In this document: positions 8,873 through 17,172 of the stretch, piece after piece
How positions within the stretch are numbered: position 1 is the first letter of the stretch
Layout: the number at the start of each line of letters is the position of its first letter
Source: Anaerolineae bacterium
GTDB taxonomy: Bacteria > Chloroflexota > Anaerolineae > Aggregatilineales > Aggregatilineaceae
NCBI GenBank assembly: GCA_027494015.1
Contig: JAOSJP010000001.1
Span: forward strand, 620,001 to 684,000
Length of the DNA: 64,000 nucleotides
Reading direction: 5' to 3'
Translations under genes and position numbers: made by a program
Notes under the pieces: generated by a model
The model's input: only the letters and a program-made list of their open reading frames with translations
Told to the model about the DNA's origin: nothing
Databases searched by the model: none

Positions 8873-11223
8873 GTGTACCCCATCTTTTCCAGAAGTGATT
8901 CTACTTTGCGGTTTAGCATCTCCACTTCTTTGACCAAAGCAGGTAATGGTTCAGCGTAGCGCTCCGCTAATTGTCTGATGCGTCCGGTTAGCGCCTGCGA
9001 AACACGATCAAGCTCACTCTGTACCATCGTCTCCAGAGCCATGAACCACTTATCTTCGACAACAAGCGTTTTCACTTCGTCCTGGCTTAGCACGCCATAC
9101 TTAAGTCCAACTTTCGTATCTAGATCTTTGTACGCATCCTTGATGAGCTTGCTGAATTTGCTCTCCTCATCTATCAACGCCAAGTATTGGCTCAAGACCT
9201 GGTACTCGTCAGCCGAATCCGGATCGTCCATAATGGCCTTCAAACGAGCCTTTACCCCGGTTTTGGTCAGTCTTCCCTTATCGTTCTTGGCTTCAAATAG
9301 GAGCCCTTCCTCCTCCCCGTGTTCGTCATCAAGTTCCTGCATTTGACGAGTGACATACTCTTTGTCTTCCTCGAGATAGTCAATTGCATCCAGCTCCACA
9401 GCAAAGTAACGTCGGATAATGATGTCGGGTGGAATCAAATCCGGAGTTGCTTGCCAACCGTCAACGACCAGCAAATATACGTCATCCTGCATCGTGTTGG
9501 TCCAAAAACTCATCAAATGTTGATATACATCGTATCTGTCGATTAGGGGAGCATCCGCAAATCTGCGCAGCAGACCTTCTGAAATCTCCTCTATCAGGTC
9601 CTTGGGTCGGTCGCCCGTCTCAATACCCTTCAAACGAGTAGCAGCACTATTCTTCCAGCTATCAAACAGAGCACCAATTTTGCCTGTAAAATCCGCGAAT
9701 TCGGCGTGTTCGAAGATAACAGGCTTTATCCGGGTAGCCTCAACCGTAAGCTGGCTATAGCCGGTTCGACCCGTTGGCCCAAAGAGAATGCTCCTCAGTG
9801 ACGGAAGGACCTCCCAGTATTCGCGCAGTTCTTCCACATCCCAATCAGGAATGCCACCCATCAAATGCGCTGCAATATCCTGGAAATCCTCTGGATCCGC
9901 ACTGTCGATATATCGCGGAATGTTCAAGTTGTAGTCGTTCGCTTCAATCTCAGCCAAACCCACCATCCGCGAATATCCGGGAAGTTCAACCTGGCGATTG
10001 AACACGTCCACGATCTTGTGAATATCCTGGTGGCGCAGTCGATTCTTGTTGCCGTCCTTCATAAAGCCCTTACTGGCATCAATGATGAAAATACCTTTAC
10101 GGTTCGCCGCACATTCCTTGTCCAGCACAACGATACATGCCGGAATACCGGTGCCATAGAATAAATTCGGAGGCAGGCCGATGATACCTTTGATATATCC
10201 TTTGCGGGCGATGTTTCGGCGAATATCTGCTTCAGTGTTTCCTCTGAACAGAACCCCGTGAGGAAGAATGATCGCTCCCTTTCCGGTGCTCTTGAGTGAG
10301 CGCAGGAGATGCAACAAGAACGCATAGTCACCATTCTTTTTCGGTGGTATCCCGTCCTCAAAGCGCTTGTACAGGTCCTTGGCTGGATTGAAACCGTTGG
10401 TCCATGCCTTGCTGGAAAACGGAGGATTGGCGACCGCAAAATCAAATGTTTTGAGATCTCCGTTGGTTTGGACCCAGTGCGGACTTGACAGCGTGTTGTC
10501 TCTCCATATCTCCGCGGTGGGATTGTCATGTAGAATCATATTCATACGTGCTAGCGCGGCAGTAGCGTTGTCCATCTCCTGACCGTAGATGGTTACGCCT
10601 GTTCCGGCTTCGTCAGCAGCTTTCAGCAAAAGCGAACCGGATCCACAGGTAGGGTCATAAATCGTTTGGTCTCGGCGTTTGACGTGCTTGATGCCTATGA
10701 CTTTCGCCATAATGCGGGAGACTTCTGCCGGGGTATAGAACTGGCCTTTACTCTTGCCTGACTCGGTGGCAAAATGCCGCATTAGATACTCATACGCATC
10801 ACCCAGGATGTCATCCCCTTCGGCACGATTGTGACTAAAATCAAGCCCCGGGTTTTCAAAAATGGCGATCAGGTTCGTTAACCGATCGACCATTTCTTGC
10901 CCTCTGCCTAACTTGTCAACATCATTAAAGTCGGCGACATCAATAACGCCCTTAAGTTCGTTTGCCTCGGCCAACTTGCCGATGATAACATTGATCTTCT
11001 CGCCGATTTCCTTGTCCCCTTTGAGGGCCGCCATGTCGGAGAAACCCCCACCTTGAGGTACCTCAATGAGGGCGTCGGGTTGTCCGGCATATTTGTCCGA
11101 AACATACTTGACGAACAAAAGTACCAACACGTAGTCCTTATACTGCGATGCATCCATACCGCCTCGCAGCTCGTCGCAGCTTTTCCATAATGAGCTATAA
11201 AGCTCGCTTTTCTTTAGCGCCAT
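8863..11223 (-). CDS. hsdM: Type I restriction enzyme, N6-adenine methylase subunit
   Basis: Methylates adenine in the DNA site selected by HsdS. Motif I is seen in YDPTCGSGSLLL (189-200) and the catalytic motif IV in FAVANPPFS (262-270). At 786 residues it is longer than the classic enzymes of about 500; the extra C-terminal 290 residues are charged and partly coiled coil, as in one known HsdM subclass. The start at 11,223 has GAGGG nine bases upstream. It is the first gene of the operon, facing a 232-bp region shared with the divergent FtsK-gamma gene. Confidence 0.93.
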   Translation of the reverse strand: MALKKSELYSSLWKSCDELRGGMDASQYKDYVLVLLFVKYVSDKYAGQPDALIEVPQGGGFSDMAALKGDKEIGEKINVIIGKLAEANELKGVIDVADFNDVDKLGRGQEMVDRLTNLIAIFENPGLDFSHNRAEGDDILGDAYEYLMRHFATESGKSKGQFYTPAEVSRIMAKVIGIKHVKRRDQTIYDPTCGSGSLLLKAADEAGTGVTIYGQEMDNATAALARMNMILHDNPTAEIWRDNTLSSPHWVQTNGDLKTFDFAVANPPFSSKAWTNGFNPAKDLYKRFEDGIPPKKNGDYAFLLHLLRSLKSTGKGAIILPHGVLFRGNTEADIRRNIARKGYIKGIIGLPPNLFYGTGIPACIVVLDKECAANRKGIFIIDASKGFMKDGNKNRLRHQDIHKIVDVFNRQVELPGYSRMVGLAEIEANDYNLNIPRYIDSADPEDFQDIAAHLMGGIPDWDVEELREYWEVLPSLRSILFGPTGRTGYSQLTVEATRIKPVIFEHAEFADFTGKIGALFDSWKNSAATRLKGIETGDRPKDLIEEISEGLLRRFADAPLIDRYDVYQHLMSFWTNTMQDDVYLLVVDGWQATPDLIPPDIIIRRYFAVELDAIDYLEEDKEYVTRQMQELDDEHGEEEGLLFEAKNDKGRLTKTGVKARLKAIMDDPDSADEYQVLSQYLALIDEESKFSKLIKDAYKDLDTKVGLKYGVLSQDEVKTLVVEDKWFMALETMVQSELDRVSQALTGRIRQLAERYAEPLPALVKEVEMLNRKVESLLEKMGYTWQ

Positions 11224-11455
11224 AACTATTAACCCTCTGATACCGTGATAGTGATTTCAGCCTCTGTAGTATACACCAAACGCATTTTTCCTTCCTGTTG
11301 GGCATCGTATCTGTCGTGAATATTTCGTCAAGGATTTTGCAGAACAGGTTGGAAACAATCGCCGGATCGTCTCTGCTCCACGTCGCGAACCTCAGTCTTT
11401 CAGTGTCCGGAGATACTCTCTTGAGTTTGGGTGTCGGGTCTGATTTAATGGAATC

Positions 11456-11812
11456 ATGGATCAGAAAAACAACGAAACTCAGGCACTCAAGGAACAACTA
11501 AGACATCTCCAAAAACGTGTGGATCACATTGAGTACTTTCTCTCCACGTTTGTAGCGATTGGCCCACCCCAAAAGCCTCTTACTCCCAGTGAACTTGATG
11601 AGCGGTTTCTTGATGCAGTAAGACTTGTAGCCGAAGACGGCAAAGCCTCGGCATCTCTGCTTCAACGTCGCCTACTGCTGGGATACGCGCGAAGCGCGAG
11701 GATTCTCGATCAGATGACAGAAATGGGGCTTGTCTCTTCCCAAGACGGCACGGCAAAGCCTCGAAAAGTCGTTCAGGAGAAGATCGAAAAATATCTTGCC
11801 GAGAACGACTAG
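11456..11812 (+). CDS. Small coiled-coil protein with stand-alone FtsK gamma winged helix
   Basis: A 118-residue protein. Residues 1-30 (QALKEQLRHLQKRVDHIEYF) form a heptad coiled coil. Residues 45-110 match the FtsK/SpoIIIE gamma domain: FLDAVRLVAEDGKASASLLQ then RRLLLGYARSARILDQM and a closing PRKVV, including the recognition helix that reads the short polar DNA motifs guiding FtsK. The AAA motor and membrane domains are absent, so it is a free DNA-binding protein, probably a dimer through the coiled coil. It is divergent from hsdM across 232 bp, which makes control of the restriction operon a plausible but untested role. Confidence 0.8.
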   Translation: MDQKNNETQALKEQLRHLQKRVDHIEYFLSTFVAIGPPQKPLTPSELDERFLDAVRLVAEDGKASASLLQRRLLLGYARSARILDQMTEMGLVSSQDGTAKPRKVVQEKIEKYLAEND

Positions 11813-12066
11813 AAATTGACTATCCTCTACGGACGAATGACCTAGGTCTTCCTCACTTTGCTTTGCAGATCAACACATGAAACACCCTGCTATTTCGCAC
11901 GACACTTCGTACAATAATCAAAAAGCGACGTATGCTTGGCCTCAAACACAGGACTTCGGATTACGATAATTCACAGAATGAGGCACGCAGTCCGACAAGC
12001 ATAGCCCATAGAAAACATATTGAGGCCGATCAAATCTGCTTTGTGAAATATCTGGAAAATGCCAAC

Positions 12067-12091
12067 AACCGGCGAATATTGGGGTTATTCC
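12067..12091. repeat. 25-bp gene-end motif, copy 2
   Basis: Identical over 25 bp to the copy at 14,355; shares the core CGGCGAATATTGGGGT with copy 1. It contains the TAA stop (12,085-12,087, minus strand) of the adjoining gene, so on the coding strand the order is stop codon, CCCC, AATATT, then CGCCGG. The stretch 11,813-12,066 has no gene I can support. Confidence 0.75.
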
Positions 12092-12483
12092 TCGCGTTTC
12101 CGTGCGATTGTTTCTCGCGCGAGGTATTCCAGTTCCTCCCAGAACACGTCATTGGTGAAATGCCGTGCGATGCCGTAGGTTATTGATTTGAGGTCGTTTT
12201 CATCAAGCTGGCCGATTTCCTCCTCGGTGAGGCTGGCAAGCGCCAAGTGCTCACCCGAAAGCGGCATTATTGGGAGCACCTTCACAGGTGCCGAACCTTG
12301 TTTTTCAGAAAGCACGTCAATTGCCGACCGCAGCCATTCGCCATATTCGCCCTCTAGCACTTTGCTCAAGAGCACAAGCGCCATAGACGCCTGGTGTTCC
12401 GGGGGCAGTTGCTCCCATCGCGTTTCAATTTCACCTTTCAGGTGAAGAAGTTGTTCTCCTGTAAATGCTGGTCGTTCTGTCAT
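12085..12483 (-). CDS. Hypothetical protein, 132 residues
   Basis: Not recognised. Starting at the ATG at 12,483 gives MTERPAFTGEQLLHLKGEIE and an acidic helical protein ending in KREE; the open frame reaches 12,603 but the earlier part is basic and unlike the rest. It is the first of a series of minus-strand small genes typical of plasmid or integrative-element cargo. Its stop codon lies inside the 25-bp gene-end motif. Confidence 0.5.
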   Translation of the reverse strand: MTERPAFTGEQLLHLKGEIETRWEQLPPEHQASMALVLLSKVLEGEYGEWLRSAIDVLSEKQGSAPVKVLPIMPLSGEHLALASLTEEEIGQLDENDLKSITYGIARHFTNDVFWEELEYLARETIARKREE

Positions 12484-12618
12484 ATTTGTATAGCGTCGGG
12501 CATTCAGAACCGCGCCTATTCCCCTAAGATAACATACCCTATACGTCGGTTTTCCAGACGATCCAAGTAGTGTAGCGGTCTTATAATCTCGTGTCCGGAT
12601 CAATCAACAGCCTCGCGT

Positions 12619-12948
12619 TTAGGGTCCTTCCCCGTTAATTAGATCCATATCGCAATGACTACACTTGGTTTTGGACTGTGAATACTCCCGCCTGCAATTC
12701 GGGCAATAAGGTAAGCCACTCGGTTTGAATTCCCTCACTTGCTTGCTGATAAGCCGCTTTTCCTCAGCCACAACTCGCATTGTGTACACCGCAGCAACAG
12801 CAAAGGAAATCATAAGCACCAATTCCCACCCAACGGGATCAACCCTGTGGCTGGCAATCTCGTACCCAAAGACATTAAGAATCAACTTGATCAAAGCCAG
12901 AGGTATGAATATCGAGAGAAAACTTCGAACAAAGGAATGCAATATCAT
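12619..12948 (-). CDS. Membrane protein with C-terminal zinc ribbon
   Basis: A 109-residue protein with two predicted membrane segments (about residues 8-28 and 40-60) and a C-terminal zinc ribbon made of CPNC and CSHC spaced 13 residues apart. The ribbon would face the cytoplasm after a short basic linker. Function unknown; no neighbour explains it. Confidence 0.55.
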   Translation of the reverse strand: MILHSFVRSFLSIFIPLALIKLILNVFGYEIASHRVDPVGWELVLMISFAVAAVYTMRVVAEEKRLISKQVREFKPSGLPYCPNCRREYSQSKTKCSHCDMDLINGEGP

Positions 12949-13016
12949 AAGATTTGATTGTTCTTCTCACCGCGATTATTTCATAAATGAAACGCGTTGA
13001 AAACCTGAATCACCAC

Positions 13017-13508
13017 CTATTCATCCAGCTCATCAAACAGCGGGCCTAAGTCCTCCATGTCAGTTATTGCGCCGTCCTCATCGGTGAGATCGGCGAGCAT
13101 CTCGTACAATTGAGCCCGGCGCGACTGCTGGTCTTTCCCGACATATTCGCCGACTTCCTGTTCGCGCTCGTCAAGAAGCGTGCGGGCTTCTTCCTTGTCC
13201 ATAGTTTGCATCGCCCCGGTCGGGTGTGCCTGGTACCAGTACCAATCCTGATGAATCCAGCGTTCCCGGTACTCGTGGTATCCGAGACCATAGAACGTCA
13301 CCGGTTTTCGGTTCTGCTCCCCTCCCCTACTTAACGTAATAAACAGGAACTCCCCGTAACTATTGAGTGACAGTTCAACACGGTGTACCGCCGTGGCGTC
13401 GTCCTCGAATATTCGCCGAAACCGGTCGTGGCTCACACGGTAATAGAGACGCTCACGGTCGTCAAAGTCAAAATCCGGTCCTGGTTGCGGTACTTCCTTG
13501 TTCGACAT
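13017..13508 (-). CDS. Hypothetical acidic element protein
   Basis: A 163-residue protein beginning MSNKEVPQPGPDFDFDDRER and ending in an Asp/Glu-rich tail. The middle has an aromatic beta-strand stretch (YGLGYHEYRERWIHQDWYWY). No domain recognised. It is 20 bp downstream of the DUF2958 gene on the same strand and probably shares its message; such proteins are usual among conjugative-element cargo. Confidence 0.5.
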   Translation of the reverse strand: MSNKEVPQPGPDFDFDDRERLYYRVSHDRFRRIFEDDATAVHRVELSLNSYGEFLFITLSRGGEQNRKPVTFYGLGYHEYRERWIHQDWYWYQAHPTGAMQTMDKEEARTLLDEREQEVGEYVGKDQQSRRAQLYEMLADLTDEDGAITDMEDLGPLFDELDE

Positions 13509-13528
13509 AGGTCAATCGAAAAACGCTT

Positions 13529-14287
13529 CTATTCTCCGCGTTGCCTCCTGTGCATGTCCATGAGTTCCTGAAGCGTCTGCGGTTCGTAATACAGGTCGCG
13601 CTCAATGGCAAGGCCCATCGGTCCCCTCGCCTGCTGAAGCTCTGTCAGTGAGAAATACCCAAGCTCCATTTCAAAGCCGATAACCAGTCCGAAAAACAGG
13701 TCCTCACCGTCAAATTCAGTGGCGTACCATGTCCAGCCGCTATCCGGCGTGAAGTATTTTACCGGCGCTGAGGCTTCCAACCCCTGCTCCTCGTTGGCAC
13801 CCAACTCAGGCAGCTGCTCCCGGATTTCATCCGTCATGAGCCGGTGGGCACGGTGTACGGGCGGCGGCTCGTGTGAGCGCTGTGGAATGACATCAAGCAT
13901 CTGTGGTATGTCAGGATCATATGCGATTAGAAAATGTTCCTCCGGGTCTTGACCGCGCACCTCAAGGCCATGCTCACCTACCTTGATCGCTGAGTACCCG
14001 CAAGCTTCGGCGATATTGCACGCGCTTTCATATGCCGCTTCACGGCTGCCCCTAAACGGTAAATCCATCTCACCAAACAGGTGAACAATGCCCCCGACAG
14101 CGGGGTCGCTACTTTCCCAAATCTGGAATTCTTCGCCTGAGGGGAATGAAATCATGGGGAGTTTCTGTCCGGTCGTCCAGTCGCGGGAAAAAAGCCGCGC
14201 CAGGATATCCCCGTCCAAGTAGAAGAAGCCTTGGTTTATCGGTTCCGCGTCAAATGGGGTCGGTCTGCCTTTCTCAACCCATGACAT
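13529..14287 (-). CDS. DUF2958-domain protein
   Basis: The C-terminal 100 residues match DUF2958: LPELGANEEQ, then a short VKYFTPDSGWTWYATEFDG block, LFFGLVIGFEMELGYFSL and a final IERDLYYEP. This domain is widespread on plasmids and integrative conjugative elements, with no defined biochemical role. The N-terminal 150 residues are not recognised. The ATG at 14,287 (MSWVEKGRP) is preferred over 14,317 because GAAGG lies seven bases upstream. It supports the view that this block is a mobile element. Confidence 0.65.
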   Translation of the reverse strand: MSWVEKGRPTPFDAEPINQGFFYLDGDILARLFSRDWTTGQKLPMISFPSGEEFQIWESSDPAVGGIVHLFGEMDLPFRGSREAAYESACNIAEACGYSAIKVGEHGLEVRGQDPEEHFLIAYDPDIPQMLDVIPQRSHEPPPVHRAHRLMTDEIREQLPELGANEEQGLEASAPVKYFTPDSGWTWYATEFDGEDLFFGLVIGFEMELGYFSLTELQQARGPMGLAIERDLYYEPQTLQELMDMHRRQRGE

Positions 14288-14354
14288 AGATGCACCTTCA
14301 CGGACATCGTAGCACACGGCAATTCGTCGATGTCAATACGTGCTGATGCAAAAG

Positions 14355-14379
14355 AACCGGCGAATATTGGGGTTATTCC
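14355..14379. repeat. 25-bp gene-end motif, copy 3
   Basis: Exact 25-bp match to copy 2. As there, it contains the TAA stop codon (14,373-14,375, minus strand) of the adjoining gene, though the two genes are unrelated in sequence. Confidence 0.75.
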
Positions 14380-14702
14380 GGGTCTGCCGGTTCCTGAACA
14401 GCGGAGTTTTCGGCGTCATCAAACATGCGATAGGTTTGTTCTTCTGCGGCCCGTTGGGTGTCCTGTTCGATTTCCTCAGGTGTTCGCGGGTCTTCAGGGA
14501 TCAGGAGAAGTCTCGTGTTGGGAGAAAGTGGTAAAAGCGGTCGCGCCTTGACGCCGAATTGCGCGATTTCACGCTGCGGGAACATCTCAAGCTGTTTGAG
14601 TTGTTGTCGTTCCCGGTCGAGTTTCTTCTGTTTTCTGGAACGATTGTCCACTAGCTCACCGGTGAACATGTCGCGCTGTAACGGTGGACCTTCTTTTCCC
14701 AC
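14373..14702 (-). CDS. Hypothetical charged protein, 109 residues
   Basis: Begins MGKEGPPLQRDMFTGELVDN and continues with a basic helix (RSRKQKKLDRERQQLKQL) and an acidic C-terminus. Probably largely disordered. The opening MFTGELVDNR resembles short proteins seen beside plasmid replication genes, but I cannot name a family. Its stop is inside repeat copy 3. Confidence 0.45.
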   Translation of the reverse strand: MGKEGPPLQRDMFTGELVDNRSRKQKKLDRERQQLKQLEMFPQREIAQFGVKARPLLPLSPNTRLLLIPEDPRTPEEIEQDTQRAAEEQTYRMFDDAENSAVQEPADPE

Positions 14703-14772
14703 AGGACCAGAATATCACATCCAAAGACTCGACGGCAGTAACCGAATGCATTGTTGTAGGAAGATTTGTCTC

Positions 14773-15666
14773 CTAATCAAACGGGTAGCGTTCGTAAAAC
14801 GTCACATCGTTATGAGTAACGCTCTCAAAAAATCTTGAATAGTGATGCTTTGGGGCATACACAAATAATCTTAACTCAGAACCCGTATACTCAATCGGGT
14901 ACTCTAGCAACAGGAAGATAAGTAAGTTGAACTCCGGGTGATGTATCTGAATTTCGGGCTCAATATAGGAGGGACTAAAAATCGATGGGTGTCGCATCTC
15001 TGTAGTGCCCGTCAGGACTTCTTCGAAGATTCTGCGAAACCGCCTGAACTTTCTCATCTCCTTGATTATTTTGCCGTATCGATTCGTTGCCATGTACCGA
15101 AACGACGTGTTCCGAAACAGCCACAGGAGTTTTTTTGCTGTCCACTGCCACATGTGCTCGCCTTTTAGCAACTCTTCCATGCCAAAAGACGGATCAAACA
15201 ACATTCTGAGACGATTCGGGCCAAGCGCTCCCGAGGAAAATTCCTCAATGCGTTTGTCCGTCATATTATGTGCCACTTGTGCATATCGATTTTCTGCAAT
15301 GCAGTCCCATAACGGCGTCACGGCAAATGCAGGATACGGGATATCGTGAAGAGTGCGCCTAAGTAGGGTATCTGCCATGTAGGACTTCCGGTCCTGATTT
15401 ACGCAGCGTGCGGCAGCATAAAATTCCCGTCTTTCATATTCTTTGAGTTCGAACGCAAATGCGAGCGGCTCGAGGTACGGACAGATATCCACCACGGTAT
15501 CCTGTTCGATATCTCCTACTTGATGTTCGGACAGTGGGTACGAAGATCCGTCCGTATGTTTCGCAAGAATCGCTTGATTCCACGGCTTGTCAGCGCCGCT
15601 CTCTTCATCGAAATAGGTGTGGCTCCTCTGTAATGCTTTGACCAACTCGCCAAATGAACGCGCCAT
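14773..15666 (-). CDS. Cro/CI-type regulator with MmyB-like ligand domain (tentative)
   Basis: A 297-residue protein. Residues 1-80 read as a degenerate helix-turn-helix of the Cro/CI class (FGELVKALQRSH ... YPLSEHQVGDIEQ ... LEPLAFAFELKEYERREFYAAA). The remainder, beginning near IPYPAFAVTPLWDCIAENRY, resembles the PAS-like MmyB ligand-binding domain of actinobacterial and chloroflexal regulators. It is transcribed away from the tandem genes at 15,876 across a 209-bp region with a good promoter, so it may control them. Fold assignment is by pattern only. Confidence 0.5.
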   Translation of the reverse strand: MARSFGELVKALQRSHTYFDEESGADKPWNQAILAKHTDGSSYPLSEHQVGDIEQDTVVDICPYLEPLAFAFELKEYERREFYAAARCVNQDRKSYMADTLLRRTLHDIPYPAFAVTPLWDCIAENRYAQVAHNMTDKRIEEFSSGALGPNRLRMLFDPSFGMEELLKGEHMWQWTAKKLLWLFRNTSFRYMATNRYGKIIKEMRKFRRFRRIFEEVLTGTTEMRHPSIFSPSYIEPEIQIHHPEFNLLIFLLLEYPIEYTGSELRLFVYAPKHHYSRFFESVTHNDVTFYERYPFD

Positions 15667-15803
15667 GCTTTCCCCTTTTACTCTTCGGGCACCATCAAAC
15701 TGACGAAAATCCGTCAGTCAACCTGCGGGAATCTGTTTTTCGCCCGTCTCATACTGGGGGGTCAATCTATAGACCCCGTAACCCGGTATGCCCGACAATG
15801 AGG

Positions 15804-15832
15804 TTGACGTATGTCAAGTGTGATTCGATACA
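15804..15832 (+). promoter_or_regulatory. Sigma70-type promoter upstream of the gene at 15,876
   Basis: TTGACG, 17 bp, GATACA. Two related blocks, GATTCGATA and GAATCGATA, lie at and just downstream of the -10 and could be operator half-sites for the divergent regulator. Transcript start would be near 15,840, giving a short leader before the AAAGGA ribosome-binding site of the gene at 15,876. Confidence 0.5.
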
Positions 15833-15875
15833 CCAAATCATACTTTGAATCGATATTTAGCGAAAGGAAAAGACG

Positions 15876-16365
15876 ATGTCTTCAGGAAACGGAAAACGAG
15901 CGCATTTAGCCGATGTTGTTCTGTTGGGTTCAGAGACGTCTAACCCGGCCATTCCCGGAGAGAATCTCCAGGGCAAGATCTTCGCCGGTCCGGGAGGGAC
16001 TGGTATTCGAACCGAGCCCCAGAGGTTTTGTCGCCGAGCTATTGTGGGGCGAACACAAAACCATTCTAATCCCGTGGGACAACTTCCAGCGTTGCGGGTG
16101 GGATATCGGATATATCGGTGGTTTGGATGGTGTGGTGACCGGTCTTTTCGAGCCGTTCACGTTAGGGCTGTTCACGCCAGACTACGCCTACACCTGGGTC
16201 AACTATTGGGACGAATACTACGGCACAAACTTTGTACTCTCGTTTCGCATCGGTCCACACTACCTCAAAAATCGGGCAATTCAACTGGCGCGCGACATCT
16301 TGGCAGCGCATGGAAAATACCGACAAAAGGTGCGGCAAGTGCACACTGTCATTCGTCAAGGGTGA
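15876..16365 (+). pseudogene. Frameshifted hypothetical gene, first of a tandem pair
   Basis: The frame that starts at ATG 15,876, behind a good AAAGGA site, reads MSSGNGKRAHLADVVLLGSE ... GKIFAGPGG and then loses sense near 16,000. The +1 frame continues with LVFEPSPRGFVAELLWGEHK and ends in a plausible globular protein at 16,365. Removing one base around GGAGGGACTGG restores a single 162-residue reading frame. The reconstructed product has the same general pattern (a Gly/Pro turn, then beta strands and a final helix) as the product of the next gene, so the two may be distant paralogues. It could be a true mutation or a base-call error. Confidence 0.5.
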
Positions 16366-16369
16366 AACC

Positions 16370-16828
16370 ATGAACACATCGATGGTCCCGTATGAGCACG
16401 GAATTCTCATTCCGTCCGACTGGCACGCTGCGGGCTTAGTCACATGTCCGTCTGGGGCGCTTACCGGATACACCGGACCAGCGGCACTGGTCCTTGCTAA
16501 AACCGCCTTACACCTCTGCGGACCTGGAGGTATCGTCCGAACAGTGCTGTATGACCACGTAAGAGAGGTCGCAATCTGCGACATGGTTGGGATTGTTATA
16601 GAGCACGAAACCGCATATGGCACAGTGCTCTCATCCCCGCGTGAGGCATACGGCGTTGATATCACCTATGAGGTCCCTGGCGGTATGCGGCTCCACCTGA
16701 GAGTCCTTGTGCGGTTTTACAATCAGGCCGCAGAGTGGGTCGCGGAAATTGAAGATGTTGTCGATACGTTTTACCGACGAATGCTCGGCAGCCAGGCGAT
16801 TGTCAAGAAACCGTCCCTCAACAAATGA
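16370..16828 (+). CDS. Hypothetical protein, second of a tandem pair
   Basis: A 152-residue protein, MNTSMVPYEHGILIPSDWHA, with a predicted beta-rich body (GALTGYTGPAALVLAKTALH) and a C-terminal amphipathic helix (EWVAEIEDVVDTFYRRML). ATG 16,370 has AAGGGTG eight bases upstream and sits 4 bp after the stop of the preceding frame, so the pair is coupled. Family unknown. A hairpin follows the stop. Confidence 0.5.
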   Translation: MNTSMVPYEHGILIPSDWHAAGLVTCPSGALTGYTGPAALVLAKTALHLCGPGGIVRTVLYDHVREVAICDMVGIVIEHETAYGTVLSSPREAYGVDITYEVPGGMRLHLRVLVRFYNQAAEWVAEIEDVVDTFYRRMLGSQAIVKKPSLNK

Positions 16829-16840
16829 CCGGCAAACAGT

Positions 16841-16864
16841 GGGGGTGCTAGTTTTTGCACCCCC
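16841..16864 (+). terminator. GC-rich hairpin after the tandem pair
   Basis: GGGGGTGC and GCACCCCC form an 8-bp perfect stem around a T-rich loop (TAGTTTTT). There is no T run after the stem, so it is only terminator-like. The bases just before it (ACCGGCAAACAGTGGGG) distantly resemble the 25-bp gene-end motif. Confidence 0.4.
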
Positions 16865-16895
16865 CGTATCACACAAGAGTCCCAAGGCGCGAACA

Positions 16896-17096
16896 ATGGA
16901 CACAGACCGCGACGACCTAGATGAATTACTCAAACCCCAAGAGACCAGTGAACAGTCGCCCCATGCGCTTTACACAGCAGTCCTGCTCCTGGTGAAGTGG
17001 ATCGTTGAGAACTCGGCGCACCAAGCAACCAGCGACGTGCAGTCCGATCAGAAGCGTACCCATGACTCTCCCCTGCTATCCGAGAAAGCAAAGTGA
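16896..17096 (+). CDS. Small hypothetical protein, 66 residues
   Basis: MDTDRDDLDELLKPQETSEQ followed by a hydrophobic stretch (ALYTAVLLLVKWIVENSA) and a polar tail. The hydrophobic part is too short and too charged at its end to call a membrane span with certainty. The ribosome-binding site is weak. Kept because it fills the space between the tandem pair and the recombination genes in the same direction. Confidence 0.35.
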   Translation: MDTDRDDLDELLKPQETSEQSPHALYTAVLLLVKWIVENSAHQATSDVQSDQKRTHDSPLLSEKAK

Positions 17097-17143
17097 GGTT
17101 TGACGTACTGCTCCAAGTCCCTGTAGAGTTGAGGTAGGTTTTC

Positions 17144-17172
17144 TTGACAATGTAGGACATAGGGACTACTAT
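17144..17172 (+). promoter_or_regulatory. Near-consensus sigma70 promoter overlapping the excisionase start
   Basis: TTGACA, 17 bp, TACTAT: five or six of six bases fit in each box and the spacing is ideal. The -10 box ends inside the ATG at 17,171, so a transcript from it would begin near 17,179 and miss that ATG. It may instead serve the recombinase gene, or the small gene may be translated only from an upstream message. Confidence 0.55.

Noticed and set aside
11932..12186. Plus-strand 84-residue frame
   Set aside because: No ribosome site, composition unlike a protein, and it overlaps the better-supported minus-strand gene at 12,085 and the 25-bp motif.
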